Notes: generated from the sequence alone by a model not told the origin. A stretch of DNA of 64,000 nt from Runella zeae DSM 19591 (GCF_000423565.1 NZ_AUIF01000011.1:248001-312000); one strand, 5' to 3'. Shown: positions 1-9,319, counted from the first letter of the stretch. Made by a program: numbers and translations.

Positions 1-762
1 TTGCTGAGAGAAGCAAAAAAATCAGGGCTCATTACCACAATCACTACCAACGGTCTTCTCTATCCTAAATACTCATCTCGTCTGAGAGGTTTAGTGGATA
101 TGCTTCATTTTTCACTTGATTCGCCTAACCGAGACGAGCATGACAAATCACGTGGCGTCAAATGTTTTGATAAAGTAATGGAGTCTATCCAAATTGCTAA
201 GTCTTATAATGAACGACCCGATATTTTGTTTACGGTTTTTGAAAACAACATCCACCAGATTCAACAACTTTGGGACGAAATATGCCTACCCAACGATTTG
301 GTTTTGATTTTAAATCCAGTTTTTGAATACAATCAAGTAGGTGCTCAGCTTTCGACCGAAGCCCTTCAAGAGTTAAGAGAATGGGGCAAAAGAAAGAATG
401 TGTATCTGAATGATGCTTTTATTCAACTTCGCCTTGACGGAGGCAATCATACTTCTGACCCTGTATGCTTGGCAGGTAGTACAACCATTGTGATTTCGCC
501 CGAAAATAAAATCATCCTGCCTTGTTATCATCTTGGATTGAAAGAATATCCCATCGAAAACAATCTTTTCGAGCTTTATCAATCTCCCGAAATTCAACAG
601 CTAGTGGCATTAGAAGGTCGTCTTCCCGCCTGTGAAGGCTGCGCCATTAATTGTTATATGCAGCCTTCTTTTGCCGTAAAAATCAACAAATATTGGTGGA
701 AAGCATTTCCTAGTACCATGAAATATAACTTCCTCAAGGGTACTTGGAAACAGTTGTTTTGA
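1..762 (+). CDS. Radical SAM/SPASM-type protein, 5' end cut by window
   Basis: The reading frame is open at base 1, so only the C-terminal 253 residues are present and the Cx3Cx2C cluster-binding motif of radical SAM enzymes is outside the window. The visible part has the late radical SAM barrel strands (ITTITTNGLL, then MLHFSLDSP) and a cysteine-rich tail: Cys in DPVCLAG, ILPCYH and ACEGCAINC. That spacing is typical of a SPASM/twitch auxiliary [4Fe-4S] domain. Such enzymes modify peptides, cofactors or lipids; the substrate cannot be told from this fragment. It ends 130 bases before ybeY and may belong to an upstream operon. I am fairly sure of the superfamily and do not know the specific function. 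Confidence 0.75.
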   Translation: MLREAKKSGLITTITTNGLLYPKYSSRLRGLVDMLHFSLDSPNRDEHDKSRGVKCFDKVMESIQIAKSYNERPDILFTVFENNIHQIQQLWDEICLPNDLVLILNPVFEYNQVGAQLSTEALQELREWGKRKNVYLNDAFIQLRLDGGNHTSDPVCLAGSTTIVISPENKIILPCYHLGLKEYPIENNLFELYQSPEIQQLVALEGRLPACEGCAINCYMQPSFAVKINKYWWKAFPSTMKYNFLKGTWKQLF

Positions 763-892
763 CACTTTGGTGATTGTTATCTAATTTTGTATACTATTTA
801 TAACTCCATCAGCATTATTGGGTGAGTTATTTATCTTACACAATCTTCTATCGATTTTGCTCACATTGTAGTATCAATCACCAACTCTTATT

Positions 893-1306
893 ATGATTCA
901 GTTTTTCAATGAGGATATAGACTTCAAAGTACCTCAATCACGTATTACAAAAAAATGGTTATTAAACATAATTGAGGCAGAGGGTTTTCATCTGAACCAA
1001 CTCAACTACATATTTTGTTCTGATGAGTACCTTCTCAGGATAAATCAAGAATATCTTGAACATGATTTTTACACTGACATTATCACTTTCGACAACAGTG
1101 AAGAAGACAATCATATTGAAGGAGACATTTTTATAAGTATAGATCGTGTGAGAGAAAATGCGAGCACCCTTCAAAAAAAATTCGAGGAAGAACTTCGACG
1201 TGTATTAGCACATGGGGTACTTCACTTGGTGGGATATGACGACCTTGAAGATGAGCAAGAACTTCAAATGAGAGCAAAAGAAGACCACTATTTATCTAAG
1301 CTATAA
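893..1306 (+). CDS. ybeY: Endoribonuclease YbeY (rRNA maturation factor)
   Basis: YbeY is a metal-dependent RNase acting in 16S rRNA 3' end maturation and ribosome quality control. The 137-residue length is normal for Bacteroidota. The signature metal motif near residues 103-113 reads HGVLHLVGYDD. The first two histidines of the classic Hx3Hx5H are present, but the third ligand position is Asp rather than His. I recall Asp there in other Bacteroidota homologues, so it is probably lineage-typical and not a defect. The upstream strand context (FYTDIITFDNS, then EGDIFIS) also fits the family. The ATG at 893 is the only sensible start. The next gene is mnmG, separated by 99 bases holding a parS-like site. 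Confidence 0.93.
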   Translation: MIQFFNEDIDFKVPQSRITKKWLLNIIEAEGFHLNQLNYIFCSDEYLLRINQEYLEHDFYTDIITFDNSEEDNHIEGDIFISIDRVRENASTLQKKFEEELRRVLAHGVLHLVGYDDLEDEQELQMRAKEDHYLSKL

Positions 1307-1333
1307 GTAACTTTAAATCAACAACATACAAAG

Positions 1334-1349
1334 TGCTTCACGTGGAACA
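1334..1349. other. parS: parS-like ParB binding site
   Basis: The 16 bases TGCTTCACGTGGAACA match the ParB/Spo0J centromere consensus (TGTTTCACGTGGAACA form) at 15 of 16 positions, including the full CACGTG core and the near-palindromic arms. It is intergenic between ybeY and mnmG, about 3.8 kb from the DnaA-box cluster, and parS sites usually lie close to oriC. Seen: sequence match and position. Inferred: ParB binding. Confidence 0.75.
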
Positions 1350-1405
1350 TTTTAGTCATTTTCACAAAAAACACTTTTTTAGCATAACTCAACCACAAAT
1401 AAGAG

Positions 1406-3268
1406 ATGTTTCCAAAATATGATGTGATAGTCGTAGGGGCAGGACATGCAGGATGCGAAGCAGCAGCGGCGGCGGCAAGGATGGGTTCGAGAGTACTCCT
1501 TGTCACAATGAACATGCAAACGATAGCACAAATGTCATGCAACCCCGCAATGGGAGGAGTGGCAAAAGGGCAAATCGTTAGAGAGATAGATGCATTAGGA
1601 GGACAGTCAGGAATCATTAGTGACAAAACAATGATTCAATTCAGAATGCTAAACCGTTCCAAAGGTCCGGCGATGTGGTCACCAAGATGCCAAAGCGATC
1701 GAATGAGATTCGCAGAAGAATGGCGAATGACTTTGGAGCAAACTCTGAATGTTGATTTCTGGCAAGATACCGCAAAGGAATTACTCATAAAAAACAAACA
1801 GGTAATCGGCATAAAAACAAGCCTCGGCATCGAGATTCAAAGCACTACCGTTGTACTTACGAATGGGACATTTTTGAATGGTCTTATTCATATTGGTGAA
1901 AAAAACTTTGGAGGAGGAAGGGTAGGAGAGAAAGCTGCGACTGGTATTACAGAGCAATTAATGACATTGGGATTTGAATCAGGTCGGATGAAAACCGGCA
2001 CTCCTCCTAGAATCGACGGACGTTCTTTGAACTATGAGAGAATGGAAGAACAACCGGGTGATGAAAATCCCGCGAAATTTTCTTATACCGAAACTCCCCA
2101 ATTATCACAACAAAGAAGCTGCTGGATTACCTATACCAATGAAGATGTACATGCGGTGTTAAGAACGGGCTTCGACAAATCTCCAATGTTTACGGGAAGG
2201 ATAAAAGGACTTGGACCTCGTTATTGCCCTTCAGTAGAAGATAAAATTAATCGATTTGCCGATAAAGACCGTCATCAAATATTCGTAGAACCAGAAGGAT
2301 GGAATACGGTTGAAATATATGTGAATGGCTTTTCGACCTCACTTCCTGAAGATATACAATACAAAGCCTTACAATTGATTCCAGGATTTGAAAATGCACG
2401 AATGTTTAGGCCGGGCTACGCTATCGAATACGATTACTTTCCCCCAACTCAATTACAACTTACGCTAGAAACGCATCTGATCAAAAACTTATTTTTTGCA
2501 GGTCAAATCAACGGTACAACTGGCTACGAAGAAGCTGCTTGCCAAGGCTTAATCGCAGGAATCAATGCACACCAAAACGCCCACGAACTTGAGCCTTTTA
2601 TTTTGAAACGGTCGGAAGCGTACATAGGTGTATTGGTAGATGACCTAGTCAATAAAGGCACAGAAGAACCCTACCGAATGTTTACGTCAAGAGCCGAATA
2701 CCGCACCTTATTAAGACAGGATAATGCCGATATTCGACTTACTGAAAAAGGTTATCAAATAGGTCTAGCCGATGAAGCCCGCTATCAAAGGGTAAAGGAG
2801 AAGGTTGCTAATACTGAAGTTATTCTCAACGAACTAAAAACAACAAAAGTAAATCCAGAAGAAGTGAATAGTCTTTTGGGAGAGTTAGGGACGGCCTCAA
2901 TCAAAGAAAAACAACCCCTTTATCATTTGCTCAAAAGGCCCAATATCGAGATACAAGACCTCAAGAAAATCAAAGGTTCTGTATCAGAGTTTCTTAATAA
3001 ATACGATGAAGAAACACTCGAACAAGCCATGATAACGGTCAAGTATGAAAGCTATATCGAGAAAGAAAGGCTCATGGTCGAAAAAATGAATAAACTCGAA
3101 GATCTCGAAATTATTTCAGAATTTGACTACGACAGGGTTTCTGCATTGTCATTTGAAGGTCGTCAAAAACTCAAAACCATTCGGCCACGTACCTTGGGGC
3201 AAGCCTCCAGAATAAGCGGCGTAAGTCCTTCAGATGTTTCTATTTTGATGGTATACTTGGGAAGATAA
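1406..3268 (+). CDS. mnmG: tRNA uridine-5-carboxymethylaminomethyl modification enzyme MnmG (GidA)
   Basis: MnmG with MnmE installs the (carboxymethyl)aminomethyl group at wobble U34 of several tRNAs, using FAD and methylene-tetrahydrofolate. The 620-residue protein begins with the Rossmann FAD motif VVGAGHAGCEAA. It has the diagnostic blocks SCNPAMGGVAKG, SRKGPAMWSPR-like LNRSKGPAMWSPR, GGGRVGE and GTTGYEEAACQG, plus a C-terminal helical region with FTSRAEYRTLLRQDNAD. Length is normal. It is the classic origin-proximal gene in many bacteria, and here it sits between a parS-like site and the DnaA-box cluster. A strong intrinsic terminator follows at 3416. Confidence 0.98.
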   Translation: MFPKYDVIVVGAGHAGCEAAAAAARMGSRVLLVTMNMQTIAQMSCNPAMGGVAKGQIVREIDALGGQSGIISDKTMIQFRMLNRSKGPAMWSPRCQSDRMRFAEEWRMTLEQTLNVDFWQDTAKELLIKNKQVIGIKTSLGIEIQSTTVVLTNGTFLNGLIHIGEKNFGGGRVGEKAATGITEQLMTLGFESGRMKTGTPPRIDGRSLNYERMEEQPGDENPAKFSYTETPQLSQQRSCWITYTNEDVHAVLRTGFDKSPMFTGRIKGLGPRYCPSVEDKINRFADKDRHQIFVEPEGWNTVEIYVNGFSTSLPEDIQYKALQLIPGFENARMFRPGYAIEYDYFPPTQLQLTLETHLIKNLFFAGQINGTTGYEEAACQGLIAGINAHQNAHELEPFILKRSEAYIGVLVDDLVNKGTEEPYRMFTSRAEYRTLLRQDNADIRLTEKGYQIGLADEARYQRVKEKVANTEVILNELKTTKVNPEEVNSLLGELGTASIKEKQPLYHLLKRPNIEIQDLKKIKGSVSEFLNKYDEETLEQAMITVKYESYIEKERLMVEKMNKLEDLEIISEFDYDRVSALSFEGRQKLKTIRPRTLGQASRISGVSPSDVSILMVYLGR

Positions 3269-3415
3269 GTTAAATTTGAAGAGTACACATATCTCGCATA
3301 TTTAGTTTCTGGGTACTCTTCATTTAAGATAAGACACAACACACTAAATAAACTTGAGAATACAAAAGGACAAAAAACGATTATAATATCCATCTTTAAA
3401 AGATGTTAATTTGCA

Positions 3416-3443
3416 GGGGCTTTACAAAGCCCCTTTTATTTTT
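3416..3443 (+). terminator. Intrinsic terminator after mnmG
   Basis: GGGGCTTT-AC-AAAGCCCC gives a perfect 8-bp stem followed by TTTTATTTTT. It lies 147 bases past the mnmG stop. It also argues against any start of the next gene upstream of 3471, because a TTG start at 3411 would put this hairpin inside the coding region. Confidence 0.88.
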
Positions 3444-3470
3444 GTCAAAAAATCAAGCCATTCATATCTT

Positions 3471-5144
3471 ATGATAGCATCATACAAACGTCCCAATAAA
3501 GTCTCTTATCTATCTTACCTAAGAACTTTTTTTACATATACAGCCATCTACTTTCTACTGCAATCTTGTGCTCAATCGGTTTCTCCTACAGGCGGCAAAA
3601 AAGATATAATTCCTCCTAGTCTTATAAAAAGTACTCCTGTCCATAAACAAACCAACTATCGTCAACAAACCGTAGAACTGGAGTTTGATGAATATATAGT
3701 GGTGGAGAATTTACAACAAAAGCTCCTCATCACGCCAGATGCAGGAGAGTACAACTCAAAAGTAAAACCCACCGGATTACGAATTACATTTAAGCAACCC
3801 CTCGACTCGACTACTACCTATTCATTGGCATTTGGCGATGCCGTCAAAGATTTTAGCGAAAAAAATCCAGCTAAAAATCTCCGACTTGTTTTTAGTACAG
3901 GCCCGATATTAGACTCAGCTTCGGTCTCAGGAACCGTCAAGGATTTGTTTACTGATAAACCTATGTTGGATGTTTTGGTAGGACTTTACCCCCATACCGA
4001 TACACTCAATATTGAGAAAATGAAACCCAACTACTTTACTCGCACTGATAGTTCGGGTAGGTTTAGCATTGAAAACATACACCCCAATTTTTATAAACTA
4101 ATCGCTATCGATGACAAAAACCGCTCTTTGACCTACAATTCTAAGGCTGAGAGAATAGCATATTTAAGGGATAGTATCAAAATTTTTGATTCTACGCAAA
4201 TCTCAGGCGTTTCACTGAAGCTATTTTTAGCCAATACTACCCCCTCAAAAGTGCGAAATACGCAGCCTAGAACCAATTATTACTCTGTAAATTATGATAA
4301 AGGATTTGTGGATTATAAAGTAAAATTTGACAATCCCGAAGACTCTATTCCGCATTTTCAAGCAGGAACCAATGAACTAAAGTTCTATAATACCAAAAAT
4401 AAGAAGGACACCATCTTTACCAAGATAATCATAAAAGACTCTCTGGGTATCCCGTTTGAACATGTCCAAAAAATCAAATTCCGAGAGAGTAGGGGAGGAG
4501 GTAAAAATGCTGACAGTAACCGAGACCCCTTCGAAATGAAAACGAATTTTAAAGAAGGTGAAGAAATAGAACCCCGTTTGGTAAATCTAAAGTTTACTTT
4601 TACGAAACCCCTTCAACTAGCCAAACTAGAGCAATTGGAGTTTTATAGTGATAGTACTAGAGCCGAAAAAGTGGCACTTACCGACTATAAATGGGAAAAT
4701 AATAATACTATACTCTCGCTTTCAAGGCCTATTAGCGCACGAAGAGAATTTAAAATTATCATTCCCAAAAACACCTTTATCAGTGTTGAAAACGATACTA
4801 TCGCTGCTAAAACATATAAGCTGCCTATCATGGATGAAGAAGACTATGGAACACTAGAAGGAGAAATAAAAGGAAGTAATGATAATCTTATTGTGGAACT
4901 TCTAGATGATAAGTATGAAGTAGTCAAAAGAATCATAGGGCAAAAGTCTTATAGCTTCACCTATTTGAAACCCGCCTCGTACTATCTACGAGTCATTGTG
5001 GATAAAAACAACAATGGTCGATGGGATTCAGGAGACATCAAGCAAAAAACCTTAGCTGAACCCATCATCTTTCACCCTGACGAGGTCAAAGTGAAGAAAA
5101 ATTTTGTAATGAGTGGGATAGATATAGACTTATCCACAAAATAA
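3471..5144 (+). CDS. Big_5 (Ig-like) domain lipoprotein, envelope
   Basis: The 557-residue protein starts with a short basic stretch, a hydrophobic segment (TYTAIYFLLQSC) and a likely lipobox cysteine, then SVSPTGGKKDIIPP. This PTGGxKD-IPP pattern is typical of a widespread Bacteroidota lipoprotein family with an N-terminal Big_5 Ig-like domain (about residues 40-135). The middle contains a carboxypeptidase-regulatory-like beta domain (SASVSGTVKDLFTDKP). The C-terminus has a second such repeat ending YYLRVIVDKNNNGRWDSGD. Likely location is the outer membrane or periplasm; no enzymatic motif is seen. The ATG at 3471 is chosen because the terminator lies just upstream. The last codons contain a perfect DnaA box (5130-5138), so the gene abuts the putative origin. 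Confidence 0.82.
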   Translation: MIASYKRPNKVSYLSYLRTFFTYTAIYFLLQSCAQSVSPTGGKKDIIPPSLIKSTPVHKQTNYRQQTVELEFDEYIVVENLQQKLLITPDAGEYNSKVKPTGLRITFKQPLDSTTTYSLAFGDAVKDFSEKNPAKNLRLVFSTGPILDSASVSGTVKDLFTDKPMLDVLVGLYPHTDTLNIEKMKPNYFTRTDSSGRFSIENIHPNFYKLIAIDDKNRSLTYNSKAERIAYLRDSIKIFDSTQISGVSLKLFLANTTPSKVRNTQPRTNYYSVNYDKGFVDYKVKFDNPEDSIPHFQAGTNELKFYNTKNKKDTIFTKIIIKDSLGIPFEHVQKIKFRESRGGGKNADSNRDPFEMKTNFKEGEEIEPRLVNLKFTFTKPLQLAKLEQLEFYSDSTRAEKVALTDYKWENNNTILSLSRPISARREFKIIIPKNTFISVENDTIAAKTYKLPIMDEEDYGTLEGEIKGSNDNLIVELLDDKYEVVKRIIGQKSYSFTYLKPASYYLRVIVDKNNNGRWDSGDIKQKTLAEPIIFHPDEVKVKKNFVMSGIDIDLSTK

Positions 5145-5706
5145 TTCACAATTATCACATTGTGTGGATAAGCTATTTAGGGTTTTGGCTCACTATTTGC
5201 AAAACGTTTAAAAAGGAGGATATTGATATAAGGCTGTGAAACTACATTTTCACAAAAAATCAAAAGTTGCGGAAAAAATGTGAATAATAATGTGGATAAC
5301 TATACAAACAGTGGGTAAGTTGGTGGATAAGTACTCGCACAACTTGTAGATAACCTTCAAAAGGTGTGGATAAAAAGTTATACACATTCAGACTGTTTGT
5401 AATCCCCCCCTTTTTACACACATTTTCAAGGTGTTTTAAACAGTAAAAAACGTGGATAAACAATCTTCCACAGCGTTGATAAAAATATCCACAATCCACC
5501 AGTAATTGTGAATATTTGCATATATTCCTGAAAAACAGTAATTTCAGTTGTGGATAAAAATAAAATAACGTGGATAAACCTCTCATTTATTCACATATTC
5601 GTTTTAAGGTAAAGTGGAAAACTAGTTGATAACTTTATTGTCCACATATCCACGCCGGTAATGAACTTTAATAGTTTTAAAAATTAAATATTTAAGTTAT
5701 TAAAAT
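5130..5706. other. oriC: Putative chromosomal replication origin (oriC), DnaA-box cluster
   Basis: Five perfect DnaA boxes (TTATCCACA or TGTGGATAA) lie at 5130-5138, 5163-5171, 5291-5299, 5365-5373 and 5549-5557. Three more fit TTATNCACA, at 5279-5287, 5378-5386 and 5587-5595. At least six have one mismatch (for example 5322-5330, 5345-5353, 5451-5459, 5485-5493, 5569-5577 and 5638-5646). They fall in both orientations. Bases 5145-5704 hold no credible gene. An A+T-only stretch just before the next gene (about 5678-5702) could be the unwinding element. mnmG and a parS-like site are close by. A C7 run is at 5404-5410. Seen: box density. Inferred: origin function. Confidence 0.88.
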
Positions 5707-7543
5707 GGGTGCAAGAAAAGTGTGTATAACCTCGCTCTATCGCTCAGCGTGCTTATTAGGAATTTTTTCACTTTGGAGTTATACAAGCAGTCTTGCCCAA
5801 AGTGATGCAGATTTGGCTGATGCGTATTTCCAAAAAGGAGAATGTGACAAAGTGGTTACGCTTTATCAAAAAGTGCTGCGTAAAGACTTCAACAAAATTT
5901 ATTTGAGGAGATATGTGAACTGCATGATCAAATTGAAAAACTTTGAAGAAGCAGAAAAATTCTTTAAGCGTCAGCAGAAGGCTGACGAAAAATTTGGGTA
6001 CTTATACACTTTGTATTGGGGACGTATGCTTGAGCAAATGGGACAAGTGCCTGCCGCTACTCTCAAATACCAAGAAAGTATCGCTCAAGCTCCACCTAAG
6101 GATATTAATGCCTATAAGGATCTTTCGGAAGAATTTAGAGAAATAGACAACACAGAAGCGGCTATCAACGCCTTACTCAAAGGCAGAGACATGGCAGGAA
6201 ACGACAACCTCTTTAAAATGGAGTTGGCGGCTTTGTATGCACAAACCGGCAAAACAGAGCAGATGATTGAGGAGCTTTTGAGCTTAGGGGTAGTGATTCA
6301 AAGTAAAGAAGTGATTCAAAACTATTTTCAGGATTTTTTAAGAGAAGAAAAAGATCAAGCCAAGTTTGAAAAAATTCTTTATGAAAAAATTCAAAGACAA
6401 CCTAACGAAACTTTCTATGCTGAAATGCTCATTTGGTTTTTGACTCAAAAGAAACAGTTCAGTAAGGCATTTATCCAAGAAAGAGCGCTAGATAGACGCC
6501 TCAAATATAACGGAGCAAAAATATTTGATCTTGGAAATTTAGCTTTACAAAATAAAGACTATGGAGCTTCTATACAATCGTTTGAATACATTATCAAAGA
6601 ATATCCCCAAGGACAGCTGTACCCTTATGCAAGGCGTATGGTCATCGTGGCAAGAGAAGAACAAGTCAAAAATACTTTTCCCATTCAGCAAGCCGCTGTA
6701 AGAAAACTGATTGAGGACTACAAAAAACTACTGGGAGAATTAGGTCAAAATAATCGTACCCTTGATGCCATGAGAAGCATGGCCAATCTGTACGCTTTTT
6801 ATCTCAACGAAAAAGATACGGCCACAGTCATTTTACAAAATGCGATTAAAATTGGCAGAGCTGAAAGTGACTTCATTGATAAGTGCAAATTGGATTTGGG
6901 GGATATCTTTTTGCTTAAAAACGAACCTTGGGAATCGACACTGTTATACTCTCAAGTCGAAAAGTCTCAAAAAGAAACCCCACTTGGTTACGAAGCTAAG
7001 TTAAGAAATGCCCGACTCAACTATTACAAGGGGGATTTTGCGTTGGCAAAAGACATCTTAGATATTCTAAAAATGGCAACTTCTAGAGAAATTGCCAATG
7101 ATGCTGGCTCATTGAGTTTGTTGATACAAGATAATACGGGTTTAGATACCTCAGAAGCTGCGATGAGAGAATATGCGGCAATAGACCTGTTGCTTTATCA
7201 AAATCAAACTACGGAGGCGTTAGCGGCCTTAGACCAGCTCTTCAAAAAATACAAAGATCATTCCTTGGCCGACGAAATATTGTGGCTCAAAGCTCGGACC
7301 TATGCCAAAATGGGTGAACATCAGAAAGCGGTGGATAACTTACAGCAAATTGTGGAAAAGTTTCCATCAGATATATTGGCAGATGATGCCTTATTTATGA
7401 TGGCAGAGCTTTACCAAAATCGTTTTAAGGATAAACAAAAAGCAATGGAACTTTACCAAACTATCCTTGAAAAACATCCTGCGAGTATTTATGGGGCAGA
7501 AGCCCGAAAACAGTTCCGACTTTTGAGAGGAGATTCTTTATAA
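5705..7543 (+). CDS. Secreted tetratricopeptide-repeat protein
   Basis: The 612-residue protein has an N-terminal signal-type segment (ACLLGIFSLWSYTSSLAQ) followed by helical repeats through the whole chain. Clear TPR-like units start at ADLADAYFQKGECDKVVTLYQ (about residue 34) and recur near residues 280-330, 390-450 and 500-605 (for example ALAALDQLFKKYKDHSLADEILWLKA). The C-terminal repeats resemble those of periplasmic BamD/YbgF-like scaffolds, but no partner domain is present. It probably acts in the periplasm or at the outer membrane as a protein-interaction scaffold; the exact role is unknown. It is the first gene right of the putative oriC and starts right after its AT-rich stretch. 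The SixA-like gene follows after 8 bases, suggesting one operon. Confidence 0.8.
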   Translation: MGARKVCITSLYRSACLLGIFSLWSYTSSLAQSDADLADAYFQKGECDKVVTLYQKVLRKDFNKIYLRRYVNCMIKLKNFEEAEKFFKRQQKADEKFGYLYTLYWGRMLEQMGQVPAATLKYQESIAQAPPKDINAYKDLSEEFREIDNTEAAINALLKGRDMAGNDNLFKMELAALYAQTGKTEQMIEELLSLGVVIQSKEVIQNYFQDFLREEKDQAKFEKILYEKIQRQPNETFYAEMLIWFLTQKKQFSKAFIQERALDRRLKYNGAKIFDLGNLALQNKDYGASIQSFEYIIKEYPQGQLYPYARRMVIVAREEQVKNTFPIQQAAVRKLIEDYKKLLGELGQNNRTLDAMRSMANLYAFYLNEKDTATVILQNAIKIGRAESDFIDKCKLDLGDIFLLKNEPWESTLLYSQVEKSQKETPLGYEAKLRNARLNYYKGDFALAKDILDILKMATSREIANDAGSLSLLIQDNTGLDTSEAAMREYAAIDLLLYQNQTTEALAALDQLFKKYKDHSLADEILWLKARTYAKMGEHQKAVDNLQQIVEKFPSDILADDALFMMAELYQNRFKDKQKAMELYQTILEKHPASIYGAEARKQFRLLRGDSL

Positions 7544-7551
7544 AATTCGTT

Positions 7552-8076
7552 ATGACTAAAAAAACATTAAAACTCCACCTTTCTATACTCATATCAGCAC
7601 AAATAGTAATGAGTAGTTGCTATAGATCCACTTTCTATCTAGTACGTCATGCAGAGCGGCTAGATCAAAGTGAGGATACGCCTCTCTCCGAAGCAGGAAA
7701 AAAAAGAGGAGAAGACTTAGCACTACTATTGAAAGATAAAAAAATTGACTCCGTTTTTGTGAGTAAGTACCAAAGAACCTTACAAACGGCACAGCCACTA
7801 CTTAATGAGCTGAACCAAAAAGCGGGCGTTTATGAAACCAAACCAGTCACGATAGTAGCAAATCGTTTAAAAAAACTGAAAGGTAAAAATGCACTGATGG
7901 TAGGACATAACAACAATGTCATCGAAACAGCAGTAGCATTAGGGGCAAAACCCACCCTCAAAAGCATTGAGCATACAGACTTCGACAATCTTTTGATAGT
8001 CAATATAAAAAGAAGGCTGTTTTGGGAAAAAGTAAGCCTCGTTGAAACTACTTATGGCCAAAAAACATTACCATAA
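7552..8076 (+). CDS. SixA-like histidine phosphatase lipoprotein
   Basis: The 174-residue protein belongs to the histidine phosphatase (phosphoglycerate mutase-like) superfamily. It has the catalytic RHAE motif (YLVRHAERLDQ, about residues 30-33), the LSEAGKKRGEDLA block, a distal arginine (SKYQRTLQTAQPLL) and the second histidine in MVGHNNN. The N-terminus is a hydrophobic signal ending MSSC, a likely lipobox, so the protein is predicted outside the cytoplasm. That distinguishes it from cytosolic SixA, which dephosphorylates His phosphotransfer domains; the substrate here is therefore unclear. It follows the TPR gene by 8 bases and ends one base before the convergent mraY stop, with no obvious terminator between. 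Confidence 0.85.
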   Translation: MTKKTLKLHLSILISAQIVMSSCYRSTFYLVRHAERLDQSEDTPLSEAGKKRGEDLALLLKDKKIDSVFVSKYQRTLQTAQPLLNELNQKAGVYETKPVTIVANRLKKLKGKNALMVGHNNNVIETAVALGAKPTLKSIEHTDFDNLLIVNIKRRLFWEKVSLVETTYGQKTLP

Positions 8077-8077
8077 A

Positions 8078-9292
8078 CTATCGTAACTTGAGGGTAACCA
8101 AAGTCGCTATCGCTAAAATAATCCCAATAATCCAGAAACGAGCTACTATTTTAGCTTCATGGTAACCTTTCTTTTGGAAATGATGATGTAGAGGCGACAT
8201 CAAAAAAATACGTTTACCTTCGCCATATTTTCGTTTTGTGTATTTGAAGTAGCTGACCTGCATGATTACCGACAGAAGCTCGGCAAAGAAAATACCACAC
8301 ATGATAGGGATAAGGAGTTCTTTCCTGATTGCCAAAGAGATAACCGCAATCACCCCCCCGAGCATTAGACTTCCTGTATCTCCCATGAAAACTTGGGCAG
8401 GGTAGGAGTTGTACCATAAAAAGCCAATACAGGCGCCTACAAAAGCAGCAATAAATATTACTAATTCGCCTGAATTAGGAATATACATGACGTTGAGATA
8501 TTGTGAAAAGCGGGTATTACCTGATATATAAGCCAATACGCCTAGTGTAAGAGCTATAATAATGGACGTCCCAGCCGCTAAGCCGTCGATGCCGTCGGTG
8601 ATATTGGCACCATTGGAGACGGCAGTAATAATAAATACAGCCATTATGGTATAAATTATCCACGTATAGCTATCTGGTAATAATCCAAAAAGTAGATTGG
8701 AATAATCGAATTCGTTGTTTTTAATGAACGGAACCGTCGTCGTAGTGGGATTAATGACATCGCTATATCTTTGAATTTCGCCAATGGCAGTGCTAATGAT
8801 AGGCTTGTCATATACACGAATCTTAACATGCTGGTTGAAAGACAATGTAAGCCCCACAATCAGTCCTAAACCTACTTGCCCCACAATCTTAAACTTACCT
8901 TGGAGGCCTTCTTTATTATTTTTAAACTTCTTTATATAATCATCTATAAACCCGATTAATCCCGTCCATACAGTCGTAATAATCAATAAGACGATATACA
9001 CATTGGATAATTTTGCAAAAAGAAGTACCGGGATAAGCAAAGACGCAATGATAATAAATCCACCCATGGTAGGGGTTCCTTTTTTCTCCATTTGTCCCTG
9101 TAATCCCAAATCACGGATAGTTTCGCCGATTTGTTGACGACGGAGAAAATTAATGATGCGACTACCAAATATTGCTGCAATAAGAAGAGAAGTAACAGTA
9201 GCACCTAAAGCCCTGAAAGAAATATATTGAAATACTCCTGCACCAGGAAAGTTGAATTCTTTGTCGAGAAATGAGAATAAGTAGTAAAGCAT
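8078..9292 (-). CDS. mraY: Phospho-N-acetylmuramoyl-pentapeptide-transferase MraY
   Basis: MraY transfers phospho-MurNAc-pentapeptide from UDP to undecaprenyl phosphate to make lipid I at the inner membrane. The 404-residue polytopic protein has all family signatures: [18 protein letters not shown] (the DD metal/catalytic pair), [27 protein letters not shown] and [11 protein letters not shown]. Length is slightly above the usual 360 because of a loop insertion around residues 165-205, as in other Bacteroidota. mraY normally sits inside the dcw cell-wall cluster between murE/murF and murD. Here it stands alone between unrelated genes. It may therefore be relocated or a second copy. Identity is near certain from the motifs. 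Confidence 0.96.
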   Translation of the reverse strand: MLYYLFSFLDKEFNFPGAGVFQYISFRALGATVTSLLIAAIFGSRIINFLRRQQIGETIRDLGLQGQMEKKGTPTMGGFIIIASLLIPVLLFAKLSNVYIVLLIITTVWTGLIGFIDDYIKKFKNNKEGLQGKFKIVGQVGLGLIVGLTLSFNQHVKIRVYDKPIISTAIGEIQRYSDVINPTTTTVPFIKNNEFDYSNLLFGLLPDSYTWIIYTIMAVFIITAVSNGANITDGIDGLAAGTSIIIALTLGVLAYISGNTRFSQYLNVMYIPNSGELVIFIAAFVGACIGFLWYNSYPAQVFMGDTGSLMLGGVIAVISLAIRKELLIPIMCGIFFAELLSVIMQVSYFKYTKRKYGEGKRIFLMSPLHHHFQKKGYHEAKIVARFWIIGIILAIATLVTLKLR

Positions 9293-9319
9293 AATGAAAG
9301 ATAAGGTTAGGCTAAACTA

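Noticed and set aside
3411-3470. TTG start upstream of the Big_5 lipoprotein
   Set aside because: It would place the mnmG terminator hairpin inside the gene and adds residues unlike any signal peptide.
5260-5586. 108-residue ORF on the minus strand in the DnaA-box region
   Set aside because: Its codons consist of repeated DnaA boxes and it has no recognisable composition; the region is better explained as oriC.
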